Below are positions 12,991 through 22,930 of a stretch of DNA of 64,000 bases, piece after piece. Under the pieces are notes generated by a model, which was not told where the DNA came from, did no database searches, and was given only the letters and a program-made list of their open reading frames with translations. Position 1 is the first letter of the stretch. Every line of letters starts with the position of its first letter. The position numbers were made by a program, and so were the translations under genes. This stretch comes from Isoetes taiwanensis (lineage: Eukaryota > Streptophyta > Lycopodiopsida > Isoetales > Isoetaceae): contig JAJEKV010000005.1 of assembly GCA_021234155.1 (NCBI GenBank), positions 29,689,355 to 29,753,354 of the forward strand, in the 5' to 3' direction.

Positions 12991-13780
12991 GCTAAGGCAC
13001 TCCACGCATGCCCTGTGCTAGGCATGGGTTGTATGCTATTAAAATGATGAGACCACCACGGTGCTCTCTTAGGGCGGGTGTAATGTCAATGTAGGCATGA
13101 CCGCCTCAGCTTTGTTTGAGTGGAAGGTAGATTAGAAGTCTACTTCTGTCCGACGGAAGTAGACCACCTCGAAAAGGAGGTCATTGAGAGATGCATTGAT
13201 AGGAAAGCACCTTTAGCCCCATATATGCTTTGATAGGAGGAATCTATCCTTCACGCCCATATACCTGAAGGATATCCTCCTCATACTGGCAACTAGAGGT
13301 GTAGGTGTGAGCGCATATAGGCATATAGGCTTATCTTTCGGCCGATGGGAGAAACATAATCTTCCTATGCCGAAGAGATATGCCTTGCATCCATATAATT
13401 GTATTTAATGGTGGTTCCCTTTGAAACCAACCCTTATAATAATAATTAAATATATACTAACGTGAAGCGCATATCCCGCAGTAACTAGAAGGACCGAAAG
13501 GAGGGTAGCGCTATTGAAGAACTCACAACGCATAATTTTGCCATAATGTGTTGTGAGGAGGCGACGGAAGTTTTTTAGTTAAAATCTTAAAGCTATAATT
13601 GACGCTAATTTTGTTATAGTCGATTATGAAGTAGAGGACGGAAGAGCCTCTCACCATAGTACAATTACAAGAAACTATAAAAATTACCCGGGTGATTAAT
13701 ATAATTTGGATATGTAAGTGTTGTAATTGCGGATATATCAGGTACCCAAGGTGGGAGACGCGATGCGGGGCGACATCAAG

Positions 13781-13792
13781 ACAAGGGGAGAA
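13781..13792 (+). promoter_or_regulatory. Polypurine tract of the gypsy element
   Basis: The purine run AAGGGGAGAA lies immediately before the TGTGACG start of the 3' LTR, the usual place for the plus-strand priming site of reverse transcription. Confidence 0.75.
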
Positions 13793-15375
13793 TGTGACGT
13801 TCGAAAGATAATATACCACCCAATACAATATATTATACTGCCACCATCACGCATACGTCACAAGTGACATGTACTTGAGAGTAGGACAACGTTGCACTTA
13901 GGAGCTAAAGGTTGCACCTAGGGGGCAACCTTGGATGTTGGGTATGTAATTAAACATACACAACAAAGGTTCCTTTTGTTCATCCATTTCCAAATGGCCT
14001 AAAGCCATTTGCCCATGTGGATGCCCTAACCTAGATAGGGTCTATATAAGGGCTAAAAACCCTAGACCCTAGCCTCCTTTCACTTTGCCAATTAGGGTTT
14101 TCTAGAGCTTCCTTTCCTCTTCGCATTTAGGGCTTTCTCGGGCCAATTCGCCAAGGTAAGGCTCAAATCGCATTGAACTCAGCCCTCAAAAGTCGGGATT
14201 TGCACAAAGTTACCGAGTAGCAGCCTTCGACAAGATCGAGCATGGACGCCTTCCAAGGATCAGGAGCCGCCAGGGGCGCAGTATCTAGTTGTTCGTTTGT
14301 GCAAAACGCCTTTTAGGCATGGCAATATGCCGGCTTAGTATGTTAGATCATCTCTGAAGCCTTGTAGATCCATAGATGCGTGACCCTAACGAATGAACCT
14401 AACATTGGATGTTAAGTAGATAGATTGATATGATTCTCTATCTACGCTACGTGGATATTGTATGTATTCTACTGCGGATCTCCTTGTTGTGGAAGGGGGT
14501 AGAGACCTAAAGGTCGCGGTAGAAGATGCTCCTAGCATAGCACCCTTAGTTCCCACATAAATGCGCCCCCGGTAATGAGCCCACCTCGGCTGTGGGTGAA
14601 GGGCAAGGCCTGTTGATAAGGAGGAACTTGTCTCATCGCAGATCGGACGGCCCTCGGTAGTAAAGCCTATCTGGGGTCTTTGCCGGCTAGGGCTTAATGG
14701 CTTGCCCACCGCTGCGTGTGGGCAAGGCATGAGCCCCGACACCGTGGGGTGGTGGATATGACCTTCCCGTGAGTTCAAGTCGGTCAAGGGCATACGGCCC
14801 AGTCAGCCGCCGCGGCGAGCATGCATGGATACCGAGGAGAGGCGCTCCTCTTCCTCATCATCGGGTTGGGGAGATGCAACCCAGCAGTAGTAGCCCCCTC
14901 GCTATTCACCCGGCAGTTACGGCCAGTCCCAACACTTTTCAGCCTACTCGGGCAGTGTGCACCTGGAGGGGCGATGGAGTGGATCACCATAAGCCATAAG
15001 TTCATGCCAGCCAAATCCATTGCCATGAATTCTGTCCTAAATCCAACTCGGAGGCCAGTCCGGTCATCCATCCCCCAGTCGAGACTGGGTAGGACCTTCC
15101 CTTTGTATTATTGTTATGAAGGTATTGCTGACTCTGTGATGTTGCTATTGTTATGGTGATTATGTTGTACATTATTAGTTGTGCTCACGTTTGTTTGTTA
15201 CGCTTCCGCAGATAGGTCGATCCGATGGAAGACGGATGAATGACACATCCACTCTTCCCTTGCCCTCGGGCCTCATGGGAGTGGGAGTCGGGATGGCCCC
15301 CCGCAAAGTCCGGTGGGGAATGCTCCTCCTTCGAGTACGATGTGGGCATCGTATAAGGAGTAGGGGACTGTCACA
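13793..15375 (+). repeat. 3' LTR of the gypsy element
   Basis: Begins TGTGACGTTCG directly after the polypurine tract and ends GGGGACTGTCACA, so it has the inverted ends TGTGAC/GTCACA. It is better preserved than the 5' LTR. A TATATAAGGG-like run at about 14041-14050 is a plausible TATA box, followed by the same TTAGGGTTTTCTAGAGCT block as in the other copy. Confidence 0.88.
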
Positions 15376-18312
15376 GCTTATGCTTATATTCTTCTGTTCA
15401 AGAATTTCCATACATGCAATGGCAGCCCGGGATCCCCACTTAGTCACGAGGACTAATCCCATTGAGTGCATGTACAGTTAATACGCAAGGTAGTGGTTAA
15501 GTTGATGGCAGCAATATAGCCGGGAATCGTGGCTGAAACCTAGAGCTAGAAGTTCTATTTGATTTGCTCAGTTTGATATTTGATTTCTGCAGGTGGGTAG
15601 CTTAGTTTTATTTTTGAATGAAGTTCTATTTCTTTCTTTCTGTCACAAATTCTGGGGCTTGGGCTTTTGCTCGATTGAATCTTCAGTGCTCTCTTCTATG
15701 GCGACATTCCGACATGGCAGTACTTAGGTTCAATTTGCAGGGTTCTGGTGAGGCCTCCTTGGCCTGGAGGTTTGAATCCTTTCCTCTTATCTCTTCGCAG
15801 GAAGCAATGTCAGGCGGAGCTAGATGTCACCTCAACAGCCACTTTAGGCAGATGCCTTACAAAATCGGGCCCAATGCTGGGGAAAGTTTTTAGGTCACAC
15901 TGGAAAATTTCCTATGGTTACTTTGGTCAGTCGGATATCTTATGTTTAGAGGCGGAAATTTCTATTGTCTTCATAGAAAATCTTAAGAAAACTTATCGGA
16001 AAAATTCCTGCGACACACTAATTGAAACTGGAAAATTTGCAATTTCAAGGACTTGGTTTATAGCGTTCCCGGACTTTGCCCAACACTGATCCGGCCTACC
16101 TGGCCAGCGGCTATTCTTTCGCTTTTCTACTCCTGTGAATAATCCGGCTTGCTTGCATTTTCTACATCATATAAAAGTCCATGTGTTTTGGAACCGTGGT
16201 CATATAAAATCTTCTGTACATTATGGCAATATGGTTTGGAGACCATATGTTCGTTCTACACCATTGGAACTTGTTTTTTATTTCTTGTTGAAAATGTTAA
16301 TGTTCAACGATCTGTTACAATAAGGGAAATATCTCGCAAATCGATGGCTCTGAAAGAAACACAGAATAAAACCCATAAAGATAGTAATAACAATAGTAAT
16401 ACGAGAATATAATGAATCTATAACATGAATTAAAGACAGACCAGATTTCAAGCATTTACTAAAGTGGCAGGGCCAATATATTGGAAATAAAGAGTTCGGT
16501 ACTTATTCATATCAGACTTTTAACTATGGAGACCGAACTCCAAAGTTGTTGGCATGAAGATGCAGCCTACAACTCCATATGGCTAAGAAATCAATGGTGC
16601 TATAAAAAGGTACGCCATTATAGCAGTTTCTCATGCTCTTGCCTAAGTTGCAAGCATCAATCGCATTTTCCAATTGTGTCTTATTGTTATGACTTTAATT
16701 TTGACAGAGGTATGTGTAGATGCAAATGCTTAAATATATGTGATAAATAGAGATAAATACAGCCAAGCATCACCTAAACTACATATTTGAGCAATGTCGA
16801 AAGCTTGAATAAATGATTACGCATCTAACTTATTGACTTTGAAAATCTAGATTACAACATAATTGACTTAGTCCTAAGACTTCAATGTACATATTCATTT
16901 TTCATTCTAGCATCGCCATCTTACCATTCTCTTGACTTGGATCTCTTTTCACTATATCCACGATGTCTTTCGGCGAGTAGCGGCATGAGGGATCCTACAT
17001 GATGTCGCTCGTGCCCCATGGTTGATGGGGCTCTTCATCTTGGTGCCTTCACACTTTCTTCCCTTTTACCATCCTCCTCTTAACCATTCTTTTTAGATGC
17101 TTGTTAAACTATTGTTGTGGCACAATACACTTAATGGGTGTTGTTTTAACTTTATCACATCATCGTCCTTCTTAGGTCATTTCGTGCGCTAAGTTTTCTT
17201 CTTGTTCTTTATTAACAATTTTTCTTCATTTGGCAAGTCCCTTGTTATCAGGGGCCGATGTTTCTTAGCGGCTTGGCTTATAGCTAAGGAAGTTTTGTCA
17301 TTCATCACTGCAGCAGTATACAATGTTTGAATAATATAGATGAGGAGCTGACCATAGGAACAATGTCGAGCTACCCCATAAGGAACACTGTGCATAGGCA
17401 GTATAGAAGGGTAGTGGCGACAACTTTTCATTGGGATGAAACCCCCCCTCAACCCCTTTTGGGTTTTCGAGGAAAACCCTAATGAGAAATGGTCGTCAAC
17501 AACGTTGGATGGTTGCCTGGGGAATCGGAGAAGGTGGGGCGATGGCGTACGCAAGAGGGAGTGAACCCTCGAGATGATATAATAGCTGCAAAGGAAATGG
17601 AACACATAGAAGGCACCCATTAACAGTTAAGGAGAACAAAAACGTACATGACATTGAAGCGGCAAGCTGCACAACAACAAGCACCCAAAAAACTGATGTG
17701 AGTGATTAGTAATGAGGAGAAATACAGCAATACATGGCAGAAGAGAAGATAGAATCACCCAGAGGGTGGAGAGAAAAAAGCATCACCCAGCAGGTGGAAA
17801 AAAGAATATGATAAAAAAGAAATTTGTGTCACCCTCAGGGTGGAAATAAATAACATCACCCATAGGTGGAGAACAAGGCAGCACCATGCAGGTATAGAAA
17901 CATGATTATAGGATACCCGGGGGGTGGACAACAATAAGGTATGCATGAACAGAAACACATGTGAAAAACAATAAACAAGCACCCAAGCAAATCAGGGCGG
18001 GAAGCGAGGGAAGCAATGGGCAATGAGAGATGTGTTGTCGTGAGAAGACGCCGATAACCGACCTCGAATATGGAGTGTACTTAGATAATGGCTCGTCCGT
18101 TCCCAGAATTGCGATTCGAGGGCTCGGATCGATGCTATTTCAAATAAAAAATTTCAAATGGATTACAAAACAAGAATTTTCACACAAAAAAAAAAATGGG
18201 AACAATAGAGAGGATGTTTCCAATTTTAAACGGGATGTTTTTTCAACCTCTTTTCTTCAATCCATCATGTGTGTTATTTTTCGAGGTTTTAAAGGTCATT
18301 TCCAGCATGGTG
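15376..18312. other. No supported gene between the gypsy and CACTA elements
   Basis: Several frames of 60-145 codons occur (for example 15618-15893 plus, 15748-16089 plus and 17189-17620 minus). None has a recognisable domain, and they overlap in different frames. Around 16900-17100 the reverse strand has a patch rich in Arg and Ser that might be an old coding relic. The tandem-like stretch at 17740-17930 is listed separately. Confidence 0.45.
17740..17930. repeat. Degenerate tandem repeat with the core ATCACCCAnnnGGTGGA
   Basis: Five or six spaced copies of a short motif, CACC-C-A/T-GGGTGGA followed by an A-rich spacer, recur at intervals of roughly 30-45 bases. Each core is itself a small palindrome (CACCC...GGGTG). 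No function can be assigned. Confidence 0.55.
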
Positions 18313-18830
18313 CACTACAAGAGAATGAGTGTTAGGCATAAAATAAGCATCAGATAACCTTCATAAAATAGAGTACTGCACATGTTCTCTGATCTGGTGA
18401 TTGACCTAATGTATATTTTCTGATGCATAGGTGTCAAACTAAGCATCAGAACAATGTTCAAGATAAGCATCAGGTAATCATCACAGTGCACATCAAGAAA
18501 ATCATCATTTTAGTTGTCAGATTAAGCATCAGATGGATAGTCAGATTAGCCGTCAAATTATCAGCTAAAACATCAAATCTTTAGTCAATTTACTCGTCAG
18601 ACTAGGCATCAAGAAAAATATCTGAAGGGCAGTCAGTTTAATTGTCAGATTATGCATCAGATTAGTTGTCAGATTAAGCATCAGGTAGAACATCAAATGT
18701 ATAGTCAATTTATTCGTCAGACTATACATCAGGAAACATATCAAATGCACAATTAGATTAGTTGTCAGAATAAACATCAGGTAAAACATCAGGTGGTTGA
18801 TTAGGATAGTAGTTGCCATATTAATATATC
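18313..18830 (+). repeat. Left terminal inverted repeat and sub-terminal repeats of the CACTA element
   Basis: The terminal repeat occupies about 18313-18352. From 18350 to 18820 there are about 20 or more short motifs of the types CATCAG, TAGTCAG and TTGTCAG, in both orientations and spaced 10-20 bases apart. This is the standard architecture for cooperative binding of the accessory transposase. Confidence 0.85.
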
Positions 18831-19091
18831 AGTCAAAAGAGGAATTAGATTTGTTGCAAAGCGTTAAGCGAATCAAGTAAAAGCAATATAATGCAATTTT
18901 AAAACCAATACAATATATCTCAAAATGCAAAAACACTTTATTATTGCAAACAAATATTATCATTACATATAAGAGAAAGAGTACATGTAAAAGAAAGAGT
19001 ATATGTGTGCCTTTAGATGCCTTTTTGTAGAGATCTATACTGTGCAATGTCTCTTGTGACAGTTGCATCCATAAATTAGGACTCATGTTCC

Positions 19092-19500
19092 TCATGCCTT
19101 GCCCTTGCACTTTTTGCTGTTTTTCCTTGAAGTAGATGCATTGTCGCTTCTTTTAGTGGCTTCCTCCACAACCTCCTTCCTAACCATTATCCCTTTCCCC
19201 TTCCTTGCATCTTCTATCCCCTTCTCCACCAACATATCACGAGCCCAATCATGTGTACCCTCATGTGCACCCTCCATGTCAACGTTATCTTCAATGTTCC
19301 TCAGCATCAATCCCATTTCCTTCCACCATGCCTGCCCCTCCACCATAAAACTCATCCCTATCAAGTTCTTCATCTTCCACTCTATCCGGGTCTCCCTCAC
19401 CTCCAACTATTTCGATGCCATTGTTGCCTCTCTCCTCCTGGCTATGGACATCACCTGCTAAGTCTTCCACTATTTCTTCTTCCCTTTTATTTTTGTGCAC
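19092..19500 (-). CDS. Hypothetical acidic/basic ORF inside the CACTA element
   Basis: Two overlapping reverse-strand frames (104 codons ending at 19092; 69 codons ending at 19291) are rich in Glu, Asp, Gly and Lys, with a Lys-rich end. This composition differs from random translation of the AT-rich surroundings. The two frames could be parts of one gene joined by an intron or split by a frameshift. I do not recognise a family. Position just inside the left end would suit an accessory transposase such as TnpA, but no domain supports that. The plus-strand frames over the same bases are shadows. Confidence 0.3.
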
Positions 19501-19563
19501 TTCTTTGTTTGCCTCCTAAAAAAAGAAAGATGCTACAACTTAGAAGAAAACAATAATATAGTT

Positions 19564-19610
19564 ACAAGAAATTTATTGCGGCGGCCAAGGCCGCCGCGAA
19601 CATTTCTCTT
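19564..19610 (+). repeat. 47-bp GC-rich hairpin, copy 1
   Basis: Stem GCGGCGGC/GCCGCCGC flanked by ACAAGAAATTTATT on the left and GAACATTTCTCTT on the right. Nearly identical copies lie at 56306-56351 (same orientation) and 60248-60296 (opposite orientation). The GC-rich core stands out in AT-rich DNA. Confidence 0.8.
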
Positions 19611-20729
19611 ACTGATTAACTTACACAGGTGGATTTGTGTGATGTCCAGCTTGATGTGAGTTCAAAACTAGAATGTTACACCAACTTAAATGCTAGGCAG
19701 CTCACACACAGCGACTCAATGTTAATTGATTACTTTTACAAAAAGCGTAAAAAATGTTGGACAATTTGATCTTTTACAATTTGTTTGAAAATGTTATTTG
19801 TTGGATTGTCTATTTTGCAACGGCCCCAAAGATGTTATTAAACATGCAAGGCAAAAATCAACATTTCTACGATAATTAATATGCCTAGAATCATTGAAGG
19901 TGACATTATACATATAATGTTTGCATGCAAAAGATACTGGTAATTTCGCATACATCAAAATACACATCAATATTATGTTCTGCATGATTTTAACCTGTTG
20001 GTATGAGCAATGGGTCTAATAAGACCACTTTTAAACATGATCCAAAGAAGGGCAGCAAAGTCGTAATGGCAAGTAATAGAGAACTTTACTTAGTAAAAGG
20101 AATGCTCAGTTACATGCCAATGGGAAAATAGGCCATTTCCATGGAACATAATGCTTAAAATTCCAAAAACAATGCACAATGAATATGTCTTACTCAGAAT
20201 TGGTTGTTAGATTCAACGGGTTGCTCTTTTACGAGGGAGACAATAATATCTAAAATTCAACAGTTCTGTAGTGTTGTCCTATTTTGCCATATATATTCCT
20301 ATAGATTGGTTATTTTGTTCTACACCCAAGAAGCACGGTCAGGTTCTTGCATCACGTTCATTGCATCTCTACAGGTGCCTCTTATAGGCAATCTGGCATT
20401 GAGCAGTTGCAGTTCACTATTTGGTACTATGATCATTCCAAAATACAGTACCAGCCTCTTGAATTTCTCTAAATTGTAAGGGATGTTAGTTTTCCTTCTT
20501 GTCTTACATATCCTCGGATGTTGTTCGATTTATTGTGAAACTATTAATCTGTTGTGAGATTAGTTCTATTTTCTAAGTTGTATCCACTTCAGAGCATGTT
20601 ATTGTTTCTTTGCATTGAGTTAAAGATTTGTGTGCTTTATTTTGCGATTGTCATAAAGTCTTACATATGGAAACTAATGGTTAATTATGGAAAAGCTGCT
20701 AATTCATGGGCATTCTGTTTATTTCTCAG

Positions 20730-21690
20730 AGAGCTGAATCCATAGAACGAGCTTCTCGTTTGAGTGTTGCTTCAACAGACAGCAGAGGTGGTTCTCCTTA
20801 AACATTGAATGGCAATAATAAAATGTTGTCGATGTTAAGTAATTTATACTCTTTTGCTAGTAGATGGTGCGACCTCACTAAGGGGGTATTCTTCTGAAAC
20901 TTCAGAATTGGGACAGACACGGGAAGATGAAGATGGTAACTTCAAACCCTAGCTTCCTCAGCTCTGATGATATATTTTGACACAAGTATGGGATATAATA
21001 TGTATCTCAGGAAGTCAACCTTATCGCAGTTACTCTCTCACACCAACACCTTAACACTAAAGCTTACACTAACAGGCTCACCTAAGACACAATCAGCAGG
21101 AGGGACACCCACGCAACGTTCAGAACCTGGATCTCCTAGACGGCAGCCTACAGTAGAAACTAAATTACCATTGCATTCATCTCTCCCTGGAAGTCATACA
21201 ATTACAGCTCCAAACTCTCCTCCCCAGGAGGCTCTCTGCCAGGTTGTTTTCTGGGATATCAAATATGATGTTAGTTAATCTTTCAGTTTTTCATGTATTT
21301 TGTGACCGTGTTATGCCCTTATTTCTTAACTGTTCACTGTTGTTCACAGCTCGCACCCCGAAGGTTGATGGAAAAGAGTTTTTTCGTCAAGCTAGGTCTG
21401 TGTCATAGAACAACATTTATTGCCATCAAGTTTCATAGACAAAGTTCTGATTGTTGAACATGTTTTTGCAGAACACGTTTAAGTTACGAACAATTCAGCG
21501 CTTTCCTAGCCAACATCAAAGAGCTGAATGCTCACCATCAAACACGGGAGGCAAGTATAACTGTTATCAGAATAAAGAGTAGATTGCAGTGAAAATTAGA
21601 GCTTGAGAAAAATATATGTGGCTATGATCCTTACAGGAGACATTGCGGAAAGCTGATGAAATTTTTGGTCCTGCTTCCAGACATAACAGG
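20730..21690 (+). pseudogene. Captured fragment of an At4g15545-like coiled-coil protein gene
   Basis: Six exon-like blocks with splice-site signals lie in order: 20730-20800 (SIERASRLSVASTDSRGG), 20863-20934, 21027-21237 (Ser/Pro-rich, GSPKTQSAGGTPTQRSEPGS), 21349-21396 (KVDGKEFFRQA), 21472-21546 (RLSYEQFSAFLANIKELN) and 21637-21680 (ETLRKADEIFGP). The last three match the conserved C-terminal region of the plant family typified by Arabidopsis At4g15545, a protein of unknown function. The last residues of that region and the whole N-terminus are missing. Introns are kept, so the piece was copied at DNA level and not through mRNA. One intron after 21546 has a GC donor (GAG|GCAAGT). It lies inside the CACTA element, which is the likely capturing agent. 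Confidence 0.72.
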
Positions 21691-22139
21691 GGCATTATAG
21701 TTCCAACGTTGTAAGATACTAATGCTATGTAAGAGCATGAAATGCTGTCCAAAATGCTTAACTCTCATCAAACTTCTGTATCGCAAAATAAGCTCCAAGA
21801 TCTGTATAGAGCAACCTAGGCAAGTACAGAGTACAGAGAAATCGTAAATAGCAAAATAAGCTCCAAGATCTGTACAGAGCAACAATCATATTTGGAGATA
21901 AATCATAAATAGCATATAATTCCAATGTCCAACACAGTTCTTTATGTTTATAAGAAATGGATGGACACTGTCCAAATTGCGGAATGGGTATTGAACATCT
22001 GTACACAAACTAAGCTCAAGAAACTGTACAAAGCAAGATAATCTGGTATAATTACAAAGCAGCATATTGTCGCAGAAGAAAAAGGCTGTTGGTTTTCACA
22101 GAATCACATTTGTTCTTCAACATTAAACTGCAACCATGA

Positions 22140-22497
22140 CACCTCATCTTATTTTCACCACTGTAGGTGAAATATAAAAATCCATCTTCATTCTTATGCT
22201 CAGAGTAGATTGCAGACATCATTGCCGCTGTTGAACAAACCAAACTAATGATTACAAATACGTACTCAAATATTTCCCTTCTTCCAATTGAATTGTGTTT
22301 ATTCAAAGGAATGTCATACATTCTTCTTCTTGTCAATATCCGGAATATCACTTTTTTCCGCTTTTTCCACTATCGCCTGCCCAATTACCTTTTATCAAAT
22401 AAACTGGAAAAAAACTGATTTCTATTAAGTAGGCTCACCGGTATTCTGTCTGGATACTTGTCCCGAATTCTTGCAGCATCAAGCCTGGCGCTTTTCT
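22140..22497 (-). pseudogene. ATG8: Captured ATG8 gene fragment
   Basis: ATG8 is the ubiquitin-like autophagy protein conjugated to phosphatidylethanolamine on autophagosomes. Three reverse-strand exon-like blocks match it. 22437-22495 reads KRQA, a one-base shift, then DAARIRDKYPDRIP. 22320-22377 reads [17 protein letters not shown]. 22140-22227 reads [20 protein letters not shown] then TYSGEN. Each is preceded by a plausible AG acceptor, so introns are retained. The exon with the central strand and the hydrophobic pocket (between DKKK and the final exon) is missing, and the sequence after TYSGEN does not give the usual C-terminal Gly site of ATG4 processing. It is a gene fragment inside the CACTA element, not a working gene. 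Confidence 0.82.
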
Positions 22498-22654
22498 GCC
22501 CACAAAAACCCCAAGTCAGAAAGCAAGAAGCAACTCCAGAGGATATAAGGGCTTTTACAAATTTACTCTCATATCCACACATGCGAGGATACATTACATA
22601 AAAGATAAGAACAGACTAAGCTTAGAATTTCTGGATATCCTCTATGCTTAGCTT

Positions 22655-22930
22655 ATTTCTGCTTTTTTTTTTCTTGCTTGGATCAAGAGCAGTGAACTGG
22701 CAAACCCAATTCCTTTAGCTCCAAACCTACAGAAAGTTATGTTAAGTTCATCATCCAGAGCTTATTTCTTACATCATCCAGAGCTTATTTCTTAGTTTTT
22801 TCCCTTCTTGGTTAAGCTAAGAACAGCAAACTGGCAAAACCAATTCCTCCAGAGCTTATTTCTTCATTTTTTTCTTCTTGGTTAAACCAAGAGCAGTAAA
22901 CTGGCAAACCCAATTCATTTAGCGCCAAGT
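22655..22930. repeat. Three imperfect direct repeats of about 75-100 bp
   Basis: The segment TTCTTG(G/C)TTAA...AAGA(A/G)CAG(C/T)AAACTGGCAAA(A/C)CCAATTC recurs three times, at about 22670, 22805 and 22877. A shorter unit, CATCCAGAGCTTATTTCTTA, is also repeated near 22750-22800. The block lies between captured ATG8 sequence and unassigned DNA inside the CACTA element. Confidence 0.65.

Larger units (their letters stand above)
2331..15375 (+). mobile_element. Ty3/gypsy chromovirus LTR retrotransposon, degenerate
   Basis: A 13 kb element read on the plus strand. Two long terminal repeats at 2331-3834 and 13793-15375 align through most of their length, starting TGTGA and ending CCACA or GTCACA. 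Possible target duplications are GTTTA on the left and GCTTA on the right, with one mismatch. Between the LTRs the domain order is gag, protease, RT, RNase H, integrase, chromodomain, which is the Ty3/gypsy order; the chromodomain makes it a chromovirus. Every domain is broken by stops and frameshifts, and the LTRs differ by many substitutions and indels, so the copy is old and cannot be autonomous. Boundaries are well supported by the LTR match. The clade within chromoviruses (Tekay, Galadriel, Reina, CRM) was not resolved. Confidence 0.9.

Noticed and set aside
18350-18820. CRISPR-like array of short repeats
   Set aside because: The repeats are irregular, of both orientations, only 6-10 bases long, and sit just inside a CACTA terminus with a matching array at the other end. 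They are sub-terminal transposase-binding repeats.
19099-19556. Two plus-strand ORFs of about 100-120 codons
   Set aside because: They are shadows opposite a GA-rich reverse-strand reading frame, and their products are Leu/Ser/Pro-rich without motifs.
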